Notes under the pieces: model-generated
What the model was told of the DNA's origin: nothing
Database searches by the model: none
The model's input: the letters and a program-made list of their open reading frames with translations, nothing else
Translations under genes and position numbers: made by a program
Assembly (NCBI GenBank): GCA_964451985.1
Contig: CAYVKB010000042.1
Location: 1 to 22,255, forward strand
Direction of reading: 5' to 3'
DNA: 22,255 bases
Source: GBS-DC sp964451985
Lineage (GTDB): Bacteria; Armatimonadota; Fimbriimonadia; Fimbriimonadales; GBS-DC
In this document: piece by piece, positions 6,499-14,092 of the stretch
Layout: every line of letters begins with the position of its first letter
Numbering within the stretch: the stretch's first letter is position 1

Positions 6499-8001
6499 AT
6501 GTCGAACCGATTACAGACTTTTGGACTAAGCGCGATTCTTGCGCTGGCGACGCTCAGTGGTGTCTGGGCGCAAGGCGTTACGCAAGCGTTTACCTATCAG
6601 GGCTTCCTGCGTCAAGGTGGCGCACCCCTGACCAACCCGTCGCAGCAAATGACCTTTCGGGTTTACGACGCGCTAACAGGTGGCACGCTGCTCTGGAACA
6701 GTGGCGCGGTCACTGTGAATGTGAATAACGGGCTGTTCACCGTGTTGCTGAACGCCCCTGCGAGCGTGTGGAGTGGCGCGGATCGGTTTCTGGAGATTCA
6801 GGTCGGCTCAACCACGCTTTCGCCGCGCGTGCGCCTGAACCCGACCCCCTACGCCAACACCGCCTCGCTTGTGAACATGTTCCAGTCGGGTACAGACAAC
6901 CCTAACCGCATGGTGATTACCCACTCGCCAGCGTTTCCCGATTGGGGCTTGCAGTATCGCGACTCCGACGACAGCTTCCACTTTCTGGCAGCAGGCTTCT
7001 CGCGGTTCCGAATTGGACTGATGGACGGTCGAGTCGAGATTCCTGGCGTGCTCCGAATTCCTACAGGCGCGGCAGCTGGGCGTGTGCTGACCAGCAACGC
7101 TTCGGGCGATGCGAGTTGGCAAGATTTGCCGGCAGGCGCGAGCGTGTGGGCAGTGAGCGGAACCAACATTTACAACACGAACACAGGCAACGTAGGCGTG
7201 GGCACGAGTTCGCCTGCCTATCTGCTGGATGTTGTGCGCAGCGACCGCAACGCTCGCCTGGTGAACATCGTCAACACTAACTCCGGAACCTTAGCCGACG
7301 GATTGCATATCTCTGTCTCGGCACCCCTCGGTTATGGTCTGGTCAGCACTGCTAACGGGACGGACGGCATGGCAATACGTGCTAGTGCCACAGGCGCGAA
7401 CGCATGGGCAGGGTTTTTCCTNNNNNNNNNNNNNNNNNNNNNNNNNNNNNNNNNNNNNNNNNNNNNNNNNNNNNNNNNNNNNNNNNNNNNNNNNNNNNNN
7501 NNNNNNNNNNNNNNNNNNNNNGCGGTGGGCGACATAATGAGCATTCGCGGCGACGGCACGGTGTCCGTAAGAGTGCTGGAAATCACAGGCGCCGACCTTG
7601 CCGAGAAGTTCCCCACCACTGATTCGGTAGAACCCGGCATGGTCGTGGAGATTGACCCCGACACCCCCGGACACTTGCGCAAGGCGCAGGGCGCGTACAA
7701 TCGCCGCGTGGTGGGCGTGGTCGCCGGTGCGAACGGACTGTCCAAAGGCATCGTGCTGGGCAATCTGGAAGGCAGCGAGAATCACACTCCGATTGCGATG
7801 AGCGGGCGTGTGTGGGTCTACGCCGACGCCACCGAACGCGCGATTGAACCCGGCGACTTCCTGACCACCGCCGACAAACCCGGCTACGCGATGGCGGCAG
7901 ACGACCTCGCCAAAGCACAGGGCGCAATCATCGGCAAAGCGATGACCCGCCTTGAAAAAGGGCAAACGGGAATGGTGCTGGTGGTCGTGAACTTGCAATA
8001 A
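6499..8001 (+). CDS. Exported tail-fibre-like surface protein (contains assembly gap)
   Basis: Begins with a signal peptide (hydrophobic SAILALATLSGVWA, cleavage after about residue 24). A beta-rich domain follows, FTYQGFLRQGGAPLTNPSQQ...TFRVYDA...GGTLLWN, of a kind common in secreted proteins of several environmental phyla. In the middle is a tail-fibre-like motif NTNTGNVGVGTSSPAYLLDV (about 227-246). The C-terminal domain contains ITGADLAEKFP, EPGMVVEID, YNRRVVGVVAGANGLSKGIVLG, SGRVWVYAD, EPGDFLTTADKPG and IIGKAMTRLEKGQTGMVLVVVNLQ. The 100-N gap at 7422-7521 interrupts it, so true length and frame continuity there are unknown; flanking frames agree only if the missing length leaves remainder 1 on division by 3. 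Function unknown; likely a cell-surface or appendage protein. First of three tightly linked exported proteins. Confidence 0.8.
   Translation: MSNRLQTFGLSAILALATLSGVWAQGVTQAFTYQGFLRQGGAPLTNPSQQMTFRVYDALTGGTLLWNSGAVTVNVNNGLFTVLLNAPASVWSGADRFLEIQVGSTTLSPRVRLNPTPYANTASLVNMFQSGTDNPNRMVITHSPAFPDWGLQYRDSDDSFHFLAAGFSRFRIGLMDGRVEIPGVLRIPTGAAAGRVLTSNASGDASWQDLPAGASVWAVSGTNIYNTNTGNVGVGTSSPAYLLDVVRSDRNARLVNIVNTNSGTLADGLHISVSAPLGYGLVSTANGTDGMAIRASATGANAWAGFFXXXXXXXXXXXXXXXXXXXXXXXXXXXXXXXXXXAVGDIMSIRGDGTVSVRVLEITGADLAEKFPTTDSVEPGMVVEIDPDTPGHLRKAQGAYNRRVVGVVAGANGLSKGIVLGNLEGSENHTPIAMSGRVWVYADATERAIEPGDFLTTADKPGYAMAADDLAKAQGAIIGKAMTRLEKGQTGMVLVVVNLQ
7422..7521. other. Assembly gap (100 N)
   Basis: Exactly 100 N, the conventional placeholder for a scaffold gap of unknown size. 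It falls within the central part of the exported protein, just after a ...GANAWAGFF segment. In related secreted proteins this position often carries short Gly/Asn-rich repeats that collapse during assembly. Confidence 0.95.
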
Positions 8002-8011
8002 GGAGGCGACC

Positions 8012-9604
8012 ATGAAACGCTATTGGCTAACAGGGTGTTTTATCCTGCTGATAAGTATCGGGATGGCTCAAGAAGGCGATGCGCCATTCATCGACGGAGC
8101 GATGCGCCCTGAAACGCGCGAGGGTGCCCCGACGAAGCCACCCACACTCGTCGCCCCGCAAGCGAAACCGGCTCGTATCACGCTACCACCTACCGAACGA
8201 CCGTTTTCAGGGAATCCGCAAGGGGGCGAAAGTACGGCGCAACCGAAACTCGAGGTCGGCTACTCGATCGACGCGCCCCCCAACCTACTTGCCCGTGCGC
8301 AGTGGCAACGGGTGGAAGGTGTCCGTCGCGACGGGGATGCCGTCCCCTCGGGCTGGGTTGCCCATCTGCAGCTGCGTTCCCAAAACGCAGTCGGGTTGCG
8401 CCTGCAACTGCAGGGGCGTTCCCACCCCGACATTCAAATCAGTATCTACCACCCAAACGGGGATGTCATCTTGCCTGTACGCGCCTACCCCGACGAGGAC
8501 GAGAAGTGGTGGGCGCCGACGCTCTGGTATAGCGACACGATTGGGATTGAGGTATTCGTGCCTGACGGGGTAGACGCCCAACACGTGCCCGAGATTGTCG
8601 CTGTCGGTTGTATGTACACAGGCATCGAACCCGACTTTTCGCCTGCGGAACTGGGCTGCCACCGCGATGTGACCTGCTACCCCGCCTACAACGACGTGCG
8701 GCAGGCAGTGGCGCGAATCTTGTTCCCTGAGGGCAGTTCGTGGGGCTTATGCACGGGACAGCTGCTCAATCGGATAGGCACTGACTTCGCGCCAATCTTT
8801 ATGACTGCACAGCACTGCATCAGCACTCAGGCATCAGCGCATGGGATGGAAGCCTATTGGTTTTACCAGACCGCCACTTGCAATGGCTCACCGCCGAGCC
8901 TCAACACCGTGCCCCGCACCAGAGGTGCGCTGCTACTCAAGCAGCATTTCAACTCCGACTGGACGCTGTTGGGACTGTACGAACCGCCCTCTGGGAACTT
9001 TTATCTCGGTTGGGATGTAGGTGCTTGGGCATCGGGCAACAACGGCAGCGCGGTGCATCATCCCGACGGTGCTTTCAAGCGAGTGACCTTCTTCACCACG
9101 GACGGCACTGCCTCAGGATGTGGTCGTAGCCTTTGGTCATCTCAGGTCTATCTGGGGAATGGGACGATTGAAGGCGGCTCATCGGGTTCCGCAGGGCTGG
9201 ACAGCAACTTCCGTGTGCGAGGCAGTTGCGCCTGTGCGGAAACTGCGGGAGATGACGCCTTCGGCAACCCTATTTGGATATGCCCCACCGCGAGCAACCC
9301 GGTCTGGGTTGGTTGGGGGCGGATGGACTTAGCGTTTGTCAACATTCGCTGGTATATCTTTGAGATGGCGAACCCGACCTTTGTGAACGGTGCAGTCGCA
9401 GGCGACACCAATAATAACGGCGATACCGAACGCGGCACTTCGGGCAACCCGTTCAACACCGTGTACGAGGGCACTTTCTGCGTGCCCACCGGCGGTACGG
9501 TGCGCATCGTGCCCCGCAACTACAACGAGCGGTTCCGCGTGTGGCGCGCAATGCGCTTGGAGCGCAGTGGAACCTCCGGCGTAGTGCGAATCGGCGCGCC
9601 GTAA
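8012..9604 (+). CDS. Secreted trypsin-like (S1) serine endopeptidase
   Basis: A 530-residue exported protease. A signal peptide (about 1-19, FILLISIGMA) is followed by a proline-rich linker (38-65) and a beta-rich prodomain (about 80-205). The catalytic domain shows His268 in MTAQHCI, Asp316 in NSDWTLLGL and Ser391 in IEGGSSGSAGLD, spaced as in lysyl-endopeptidase-like S1 enzymes. Many cysteines (e.g. 200, 216, 222, 247, 269, 290) suggest disulfides and an extracytoplasmic location. The C-terminal part after about 460 (AVAGDTNNNGDTERGTSGNPF...) looks like an extra beta domain. AGGAGG 5 nt before ATG 8012, and the 10-bp gap to the preceding stop, show operon membership. Cleavage specificity cannot be read reliably from the sequence; it may process neighbouring surface proteins. 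Confidence 0.85.
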   Translation: MKRYWLTGCFILLISIGMAQEGDAPFIDGAMRPETREGAPTKPPTLVAPQAKPARITLPPTERPFSGNPQGGESTAQPKLEVGYSIDAPPNLLARAQWQRVEGVRRDGDAVPSGWVAHLQLRSQNAVGLRLQLQGRSHPDIQISIYHPNGDVILPVRAYPDEDEKWWAPTLWYSDTIGIEVFVPDGVDAQHVPEIVAVGCMYTGIEPDFSPAELGCHRDVTCYPAYNDVRQAVARILFPEGSSWGLCTGQLLNRIGTDFAPIFMTAQHCISTQASAHGMEAYWFYQTATCNGSPPSLNTVPRTRGALLLKQHFNSDWTLLGLYEPPSGNFYLGWDVGAWASGNNGSAVHHPDGAFKRVTFFTTDGTASGCGRSLWSSQVYLGNGTIEGGSSGSAGLDSNFRVRGSCACAETAGDDAFGNPIWICPTASNPVWVGWGRMDLAFVNIRWYIFEMANPTFVNGAVAGDTNNNGDTERGTSGNPFNTVYEGTFCVPTGGTVRIVPRNYNERFRVWRAMRLERSGTSGVVRIGAP

Positions 9605-9618
9605 ACCCTCAGCCCCAA

Positions 9619-9644
9619 CCCCTCTCCTGCACGCGGGAGAGGGG
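9619..9644. repeat. Dispersed GC-rich palindrome between protease and dockerin-like gene
   Basis: CCCCTCTCCTGC (9619-9630) and GCGGGAGAGGGG (9633-9644) pair over 12 bp with one G-T wobble around an AC loop. The preceding CCCTCAGCCCCAAC (9607-9620) gives the same head as the element at 1532-1575. It lies inside the operon, 24 bases before the next ATG, so it may reduce read-through or stabilise the upstream message. Confidence 0.6.
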
Positions 9645-9668
9645 AAACCCTTTCAAGGAGATACGCCA

Positions 9669-10088
9669 ATGAAAACACTGACGAAACTTATGAGCCTCTC
9701 AGTAGCCTTGCTGCTGAGCCTGATGTTCGCCCACGCCCAATCGGGCGGCGGGTATGACCTGACCTGGTGGACCATCGACGGCGGCGGAGTCACCTTCGCC
9801 ACCGGTGGGAGCTTTCAACTCGGCAGCACGGTGGGTCAGCCCGATGCCACACGCCTGAACGAACTCGCCGGCGGTGCGTTTCGCATGACGGGCGGCTTCT
9901 GGTTCGTGTCGTGTATCACCACCAACGGCGATGCCGACGGCAACGGCTGCGTGGACGACGCCGACCTGTTGGTTGTGTTGTTCAACTTCGGCGCAACGGG
10001 CTTCAACCTTGCCGACATGAACTGCGATGGCATCGTGGACGACGCCGACCTGTTGATTGTGTTGTTCAACTTCGGCACAGGGTGCTGA
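9669..10088 (+). CDS. Small exported protein with dockerin-like EF-hand repeats
   Basis: A 139-residue protein. The signal peptide (SLSVALLLSLMFAHA) ends at about residue 23. Residues 28-78 match a short beta module (YDLTWWTIDGGG, GGSFQLGSTVGQPDA, GGAFRMTGGFWF) seen in exported proteins of several environmental phyla. The C-terminus has two 28-residue dockerin-type repeats, each with a calcium loop: DADGNGCVDDADL and DMNCDGIVDDADL, each followed by L(V/I)VLFNFG. Dockerins bind cohesins in cellulosomes, but no cohesin is seen here, and such repeats also occur in unrelated surface proteins. AAGGAG lies 8 nt before the ATG. The two repeats share 41 of 42 bases (9951-9992 and 10035-10076), suggesting recent duplication or gene conversion. 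Third gene of the exported trio. Confidence 0.8.
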   Translation: MKTLTKLMSLSVALLLSLMFAHAQSGGGYDLTWWTIDGGGVTFATGGSFQLGSTVGQPDATRLNELAGGAFRMTGGFWFVSCITTNGDADGNGCVDDADLLVVLFNFGATGFNLADMNCDGIVDDADLLIVLFNFGTGC

Positions 10089-10128
10089 GGCTGGAACGCA
10101 AAGAACCCGGAGAGTCAACAACCACCCA

Positions 10129-10154
10129 GGGCGCAGAGATTTTTCTCTGCGCCC
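10129..10154 (+). terminator. Strong hairpin after the exported-protein operon
   Basis: GGGCGCAGAGA (10129-10139) and TCTCTGCGCCC (10144-10154) form a perfect 11-bp stem with a TTTT loop, 41 bases after the dockerin-like stop. No T-run follows, so intrinsic termination is uncertain; it may act with Rho or protect the 3' end. Confidence 0.45.
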
Positions 10155-10180
10155 GAGTAGGAAGAGCAGCTTCCACAGGA

Positions 10181-10215
10181 AGGACACACAATCTCGTTTC
10201 AGGTATTCTATTCGT
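10181..10215 (+). promoter_or_regulatory. Promoter directly before GTG 10216
   Basis: AGGACA (10181-10186, four of six to TTGACA) and TATTCT (10204-10209) are separated by 17 bases. The -10 box is followed by only 6 nt before GTG 10216, and no Shine-Dalgarno is seen, so the transcript is probably leaderless. Confidence 0.45.
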
Positions 10216-11259
10216 GTGATTCCAACGCCACAGGCACAGACGCCCGATCGGGGGCGCGTCGCGCTATCCGTTGCCACCTACGGTATCGAGGAGGAGATTT
10301 TTATCACGGAGCCGACGCGACCTGCGCTGAGCGCGCTGTATGGGATGGCGAAACTGCTCTGGCGCAATCCACGCTATTATTATAAGCACTCCGCCACGAA
10401 CTTCGCGCGCATAACGGACGCTCGCCAGTGCCTGATGAGTAGCGTTGAAATCGCCACACGCCCCCACAGCGATCCCGAAGCGTTGCTGAATGATTTGCAG
10501 ATGCGTCGTGCAGATTTGGCTCAGGCGGCGGGGCAGGCGTACCTTGTGCCTGTAGGACATCTGTTCGATATTGAGTCGCCCACCAATACAGGGGGATTAC
10601 ATCTGCATATCGGCGTCGTTCCTGAACGGCGCGAAATCGTCTATGCCAATCTTGCCTATTTCCTGCCGTTGCTGATGTTGCTCTCGGCAAGCAGCCCTTA
10701 CGCGGCGGGGCGGTACTTTGGGCAGTCGTATCGGATAGCACATTCGTTTGCGATTGGCGCGCTGCGCGGCGATGCTTACTATCGGTTTCAGGACTTGATT
10801 ATTTCGCGCAGGCTGGGCACCATAGAGATACGTGCCCTCGACCCCATCTGGGATTTGGAACGGCTGCGCTGGCTGGTGCGGGCGGTAGACGCGATTGTAG
10901 CGTTGCCCGACGCGCGTTCTCAGGATTTGGCGCGATATACCGTGTTGCGCGAGCAAGCCGCTCACGCGGGCTACACCATCGAGCTGAGACGCCTCTACGC
11001 CGAGCTGCGCGAGTTTTGCGAGCTGCCTGAGACGCTCCTGATAGGCACGATTTCCGACGAGTTGGCGGCGTGTATGACGCAGGAGGGGCTGTTGCGCACG
11101 TACGCCCGACTGAACAATGCCTATCGCACAGGGCGCTGGGAGTCTGTCGAGCCGCATGCGGCTAAGCCCTCGCTCGGGCGAGCCGCGATGGGGCTGCTGG
11201 GCTATTACTTGCCGAAGTTGCCGTACATCGCCTACAAGGCGTGGGCAGAGTGGCGTTAA
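10216..11259 (+). CDS. GCS2-family carboxylate-amine ligase (glutamate-cysteine ligase-like)
   Basis: ATP-grasp-like glutamine-synthetase-fold ligase of the GCS2 family, which joins an amine to a carboxylate, e.g. glutamate to cysteine. Of 347 residues, the N-terminus shows the metal-binding strand YGIEEEIFI (22-30), then SSVEIATRPH (75-84), NTGGLHLHIGV (124-134, with H129 and H131), a hydrophobic stretch AYFLPLLMLLSASSPY, and RLGTIEIRALDP. These fit the family order, but the substrate is not determined; YbdK-like members often have only weak glutamate-cysteine ligase activity in vitro. GTG 10216 is preferred by the adjacent -10 box; an earlier in-frame opening at 10057 has no homology and overlaps the preceding gene. 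It ends 2 bp before the convergent membrane-protein stop. Confidence 0.85.
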   Translation: MIPTPQAQTPDRGRVALSVATYGIEEEIFITEPTRPALSALYGMAKLLWRNPRYYYKHSATNFARITDARQCLMSSVEIATRPHSDPEALLNDLQMRRADLAQAAGQAYLVPVGHLFDIESPTNTGGLHLHIGVVPERREIVYANLAYFLPLLMLLSASSPYAAGRYFGQSYRIAHSFAIGALRGDAYYRFQDLIISRRLGTIEIRALDPIWDLERLRWLVRAVDAIVALPDARSQDLARYTVLREQAAHAGYTIELRRLYAELREFCELPETLLIGTISDELAACMTQEGLLRTYARLNNAYRTGRWESVEPHAAKPSLGRAAMGLLGYYLPKLPYIAYKAWAEWR

Positions 11260-11261
11260 TC

Positions 11262-13043
11262 TCATTCCAGCCATGCGCTGATACTTTTCCGAAAATGGCG
11301 TCGCAGTAGCAACGCCCCTATACCGCTGAGAACGAGTAAAATACTCGCCCCTTCCAAGCCACTGTTCAGCAAGCCAAACAGTAGCAGCGTTGGCAAGCTT
11401 GCCCGCAACCACAGCCATAGCAGCGTCAGCACGTTATAGACAGGGCGCACCGTCTCTATGGCATTATCCAACATACTAAGTGATGCCTGAAGCCTTGTGA
11501 GTGTGAGGCTAAGCATCAGCAGTGCGCTGTAGAAACACCCCACGAGCCACAAGAACCAGACGCTGGGATAAGCGATAAGCCCCGCCAGTGTGCTCAGCAA
11601 TAACAGCACTCCCCACGCTCCGAAACTGTGCAACAGGAAGTAAGTCAGCAACTGACGGGAGTTAAACGGTAGTGCGCGCAGGACGTCGAGATGCGCCTCA
11701 CGACGCGAGAGGTGCGCCCAGAAGCTGAGCGCGACGCAGTAGAGCAACACAATCAGCGAGTAGATCGTCGCGGTAGTCATCGTCGCCGCTGCGTCCATAA
11801 GCCGTGCGATGATGGGCATTAGCAACGCAGTCAGCAGCAGTATTGACCAGCCCAACACGCTTGTCCATAGGGTTGCGCTCCGCCAGGCGAGCCGCATATC
11901 CAGCCAGAGCAGCGCGCCCACACCGCGTGGTGTCCAGCGTTCCAATCTGCGCGGCGGCGCGGGAGACGATACAGGAGCTATGTTATCTTCCAGAGCCGTG
12001 CGCAGCATCCAAGGCAGGCGACGGGCATCTCTGTCTGCACTGTAGCCGTATTGCACTGCAAGGGCGACCGCCTGACGCAATACGGGCGCAACTCTTCGCA
12101 CGTAACGTCCCAGCGCCCACAGCCCAACCGCCCACAGTGTCAGCATCACTCCAATCGTGGGCGTCAGCCCCAGAACCGGCGACAGGAACGCATCTGCCAG
12201 CGCACGGGCGGGCAAAGCGATCAGCGTCAGCCCTTGAAACTCCGCCGCGGCGATGACACGCTCGGAAGGCGCGTCTCGTGCGAGTAGGGGAAGCCCTCGG
12301 TAAATCATGATGCCTAACACACACGCTGCCCACGCAACTGCAAGGGTAATTAAAGCGAGGCGCAGCCACCGCCACTGGCGCGTGCGCACAAATAGCCATA
12401 ACTCCAATCCGCTGAACCACAACCCCTCCAGATAGCGCAACGTCAGATAACTCACGAAAAGCCACGCGCCCGAAAACAGCTGTGTTTGTAACGATTCGAC
12501 CTGTTCCCTAAGTGATGCTATCAGCGATAGGAACGCAGCTGCGAACACCAGAAGCGCGAAAATGCCCTTCTCCAGCGTCTGGCGCGCTGTCATTAACGTC
12601 TGGAGCAGGCGCGTGTCGGCGGCGGGCGTAGGAAACAGATACTCCCCGTCGCTGGAGGTGAACGCGCGTAGGAACTGATGCGTGCGCACGCAGGTGCGTA
12701 CCAGCCGGTACGTCAGCGTAAGCATGAAAACTGCTGTGAGCAGCGTGCGCGCCTGATCAGGACGCATGCTTTCGCTAATCTCTTGCGCTGCTGCATTCAG
12801 CCACTCGTCGGACTGGGGCAGTGCGCCTTCTGTCAGCGCAATCAGGACAAGCAGTAGCCCTATCAGCGCCGCCGCCACTAAGCTCCACTTGCCCACCTGT
12901 ACCCCCCAACTGAGACGCAGGCTGTTGAGGAACCGTCGGCTTTCTAAATACACAGCGATACGCCATGCCTTCGGTACACGACGCCAAATGGGTACTTGCA
13001 TGGGCAAGGTGGAATTTAATTCAACTTGCAGAAAGTGAAGCAC
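11262..13043 (-). CDS. Multi-pass membrane protein, ABC-2/ABC-exporter-like permease
   Basis: A 593-residue protein with roughly ten or more hydrophobic segments, e.g. LVAAALIGLLLVLIAL near 60, GIFALLVFAAAFLSLIA near 165, LALITLAVAWAACVLGIMIY near 235, VLGWSILLLTALLMPII near 395 and the dense cluster from 445 to 585. Soluble loops include YLFPTPAADTRLL (after a DGEYLF), a pattern typical of ABC-2-type exporter permeases that exist as large single chains, and LDVLRALPFNSRQLL. No ATPase gene is adjacent, so its partner, if any, is elsewhere. The start is uncertain: GTG 13043 has TATACT (13078-13073) about 29 nt upstream, while ATG 13001 is an in-frame alternative without a Shine-Dalgarno. Family placement is tentative. 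Confidence 0.65.
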   Translation of the reverse strand: MLHFLQVELNSTLPMQVPIWRRVPKAWRIAVYLESRRFLNSLRLSWGVQVGKWSLVAAALIGLLLVLIALTEGALPQSDEWLNAAAQEISESMRPDQARTLLTAVFMLTLTYRLVRTCVRTHQFLRAFTSSDGEYLFPTPAADTRLLQTLMTARQTLEKGIFALLVFAAAFLSLIASLREQVESLQTQLFSGAWLFVSYLTLRYLEGLWFSGLELWLFVRTRQWRWLRLALITLAVAWAACVLGIMIYRGLPLLARDAPSERVIAAAEFQGLTLIALPARALADAFLSPVLGLTPTIGVMLTLWAVGLWALGRYVRRVAPVLRQAVALAVQYGYSADRDARRLPWMLRTALEDNIAPVSSPAPPRRLERWTPRGVGALLWLDMRLAWRSATLWTSVLGWSILLLTALLMPIIARLMDAAATMTTATIYSLIVLLYCVALSFWAHLSRREAHLDVLRALPFNSRQLLTYFLLHSFGAWGVLLLLSTLAGLIAYPSVWFLWLVGCFYSALLMLSLTLTRLQASLSMLDNAIETVRPVYNVLTLLWLWLRASLPTLLLFGLLNSGLEGASILLVLSGIGALLLRRHFRKSISAWLE

Positions 13044-13072
13044 TCTCTACGGAGGTTGAATACGATGCCGAG

Positions 13073-13078
13073 AGTATA
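13073..13078 (-). promoter_or_regulatory. -10 box for the membrane-protein gene
   Basis: TATACT on the minus strand within the 89-bp gap after accA. It would give a leader of about 23 nt to GTG 13043. No clear -35 hexamer lies 17 bp upstream. Confidence 0.35.
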
Positions 13079-13132
13079 CCATCTTTGCCCGCGTTAGTGG
13101 AGCGCCATCGGGGCGATTGGACACGCTTGTTG

Positions 13133-14092
13133 TTAGCGTACAGTTTCGTATATGCCCATCCGTCGGAACCGCTGATAGCGGTGTTCGCGTAGGGCGTCGG
13201 GTTCTATGCGGCTGAGCTCGTCTAGTTGCTGCAGTACGGCAGAGCGTACGCTAAGGGCGGTGGTTTGCGGGTCGCGATGCGCCGCGCCCAGCGGTTCGGA
13301 GATGACTAGGTCGATCAACCCCAGCTCCAACGCGCTTTCGGCGGTGAGCTTGAGCGCGTCGGCAGCTTGCGGGGCTTTATTTGGGTCGCGATAGAGGATG
13401 GCGGCGCAACCTTCGGGGGGGATTACGGAGTAAATCGCGTGTTCCAGCATCAGCACGCGGTTGGCAGCAGCTAAGGCAATCGCGCCGCCGCTGCCCCCTT
13501 CGCCGATAATCACAGCGACGGCGGGCACAGTGAGTTCAAACATCGTCAACATCGATTGCGCAATCGCCTCGCTGATGCCGCGCGATTCCGATTCCACGCC
13601 GGGGTCGGCGGCGGGGGTATCCACAAGGGTCAGCACAGGCAGACGGAACTTTTCGGCAAGTCGAAACAGGCGTATCGCTTTACGATAGCCCTCAGGTTTT
13701 GCCATCGCGAAGTTGCGCTTCTGGCGTTCTTTGAGGTCGCGCCCTTTCTGCTGCCCCACAACAACCAGTTTATAGCCGCCCAGCTTCGCCAGTCCACCCA
13801 CAATCGCGGGGTCGTCAAAGCCCAATCGGTCGCCATGCAACTCCAAAAAGTTTTCGCACATCAGGCGGATGTAGTCCAGCGCGTAGGGTCGTTTCGGGTG
13901 GCGGGCAAGCAGCACCTTGTCCCACGGGCGCAGGTGAGCGAAGATTTGCTTTAGTAGGCGTTCGCGTTGCGCTTCCAGCTCGGCAATTTCGCGCGAGCGG
14001 TCTAAGCCTTTCTCGGCAGCGAGCTGACGCAGCTCGGCGATAGCGCTTTCCAGCTCGCTAATGGGCTTCTCGAAGTCGAAAATCGTCATCAT
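13133..14092 (-). CDS. accA: Acetyl-CoA carboxylase carboxyltransferase subunit alpha
   Basis: Alpha half of the cytosolic carboxyltransferase that moves CO2 from carboxybiotin to acetyl-CoA, giving malonyl-CoA for fatty-acid synthesis. The 319 residues match family length. The helical N-terminal FEKPISELESAIAELR is followed by the crotonase-like core with RPYALDYI, ELHGDRLGFDDPAIVGGLA, VGQQKGRDLKER, NFAMAKPEGYRKAIRLF, LVDTPAADPGVESESRG, and the CoA/biotin-site glycines GEGGSGGAIALA, then YSVIPPEGCAAILYRD. The start ATG 14092 overlaps the accD stop by four bases (ATGA), which implies translational coupling and 1:1 synthesis. A second ATG follows directly at 14089. The biotin carboxylase and carrier genes are not in this window. 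Confidence 0.97.
   Translation of the reverse strand: MMTIFDFEKPISELESAIAELRQLAAEKGLDRSREIAELEAQRERLLKQIFAHLRPWDKVLLARHPKRPYALDYIRLMCENFLELHGDRLGFDDPAIVGGLAKLGGYKLVVVGQQKGRDLKERQKRNFAMAKPEGYRKAIRLFRLAEKFRLPVLTLVDTPAADPGVESESRGISEAIAQSMLTMFELTVPAVAVIIGEGGSGGAIALAAANRVLMLEHAIYSVIPPEGCAAILYRDPNKAPQAADALKLTAESALELGLIDLVISEPLGAAHRDPQTTALSVRSAVLQQLDELSRIEPDALREHRYQRFRRMGIYETVR

Noticed and set aside
13065..13097. Eleven-codon open frame with a good GGAGGT 8 nt upstream (13051-13056)
   Set aside because: It sits in the promoter region of the minus-strand membrane gene, faces accA, and has no promoter or conserved feature visible; a chance Shine-Dalgarno is likely.
12965..13192. 75-codon plus-strand open frame across the gap between the membrane protein and accA
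   Set aside because: Overlaps both flanking minus-strand genes and lacks a Shine-Dalgarno or recognisable motif.
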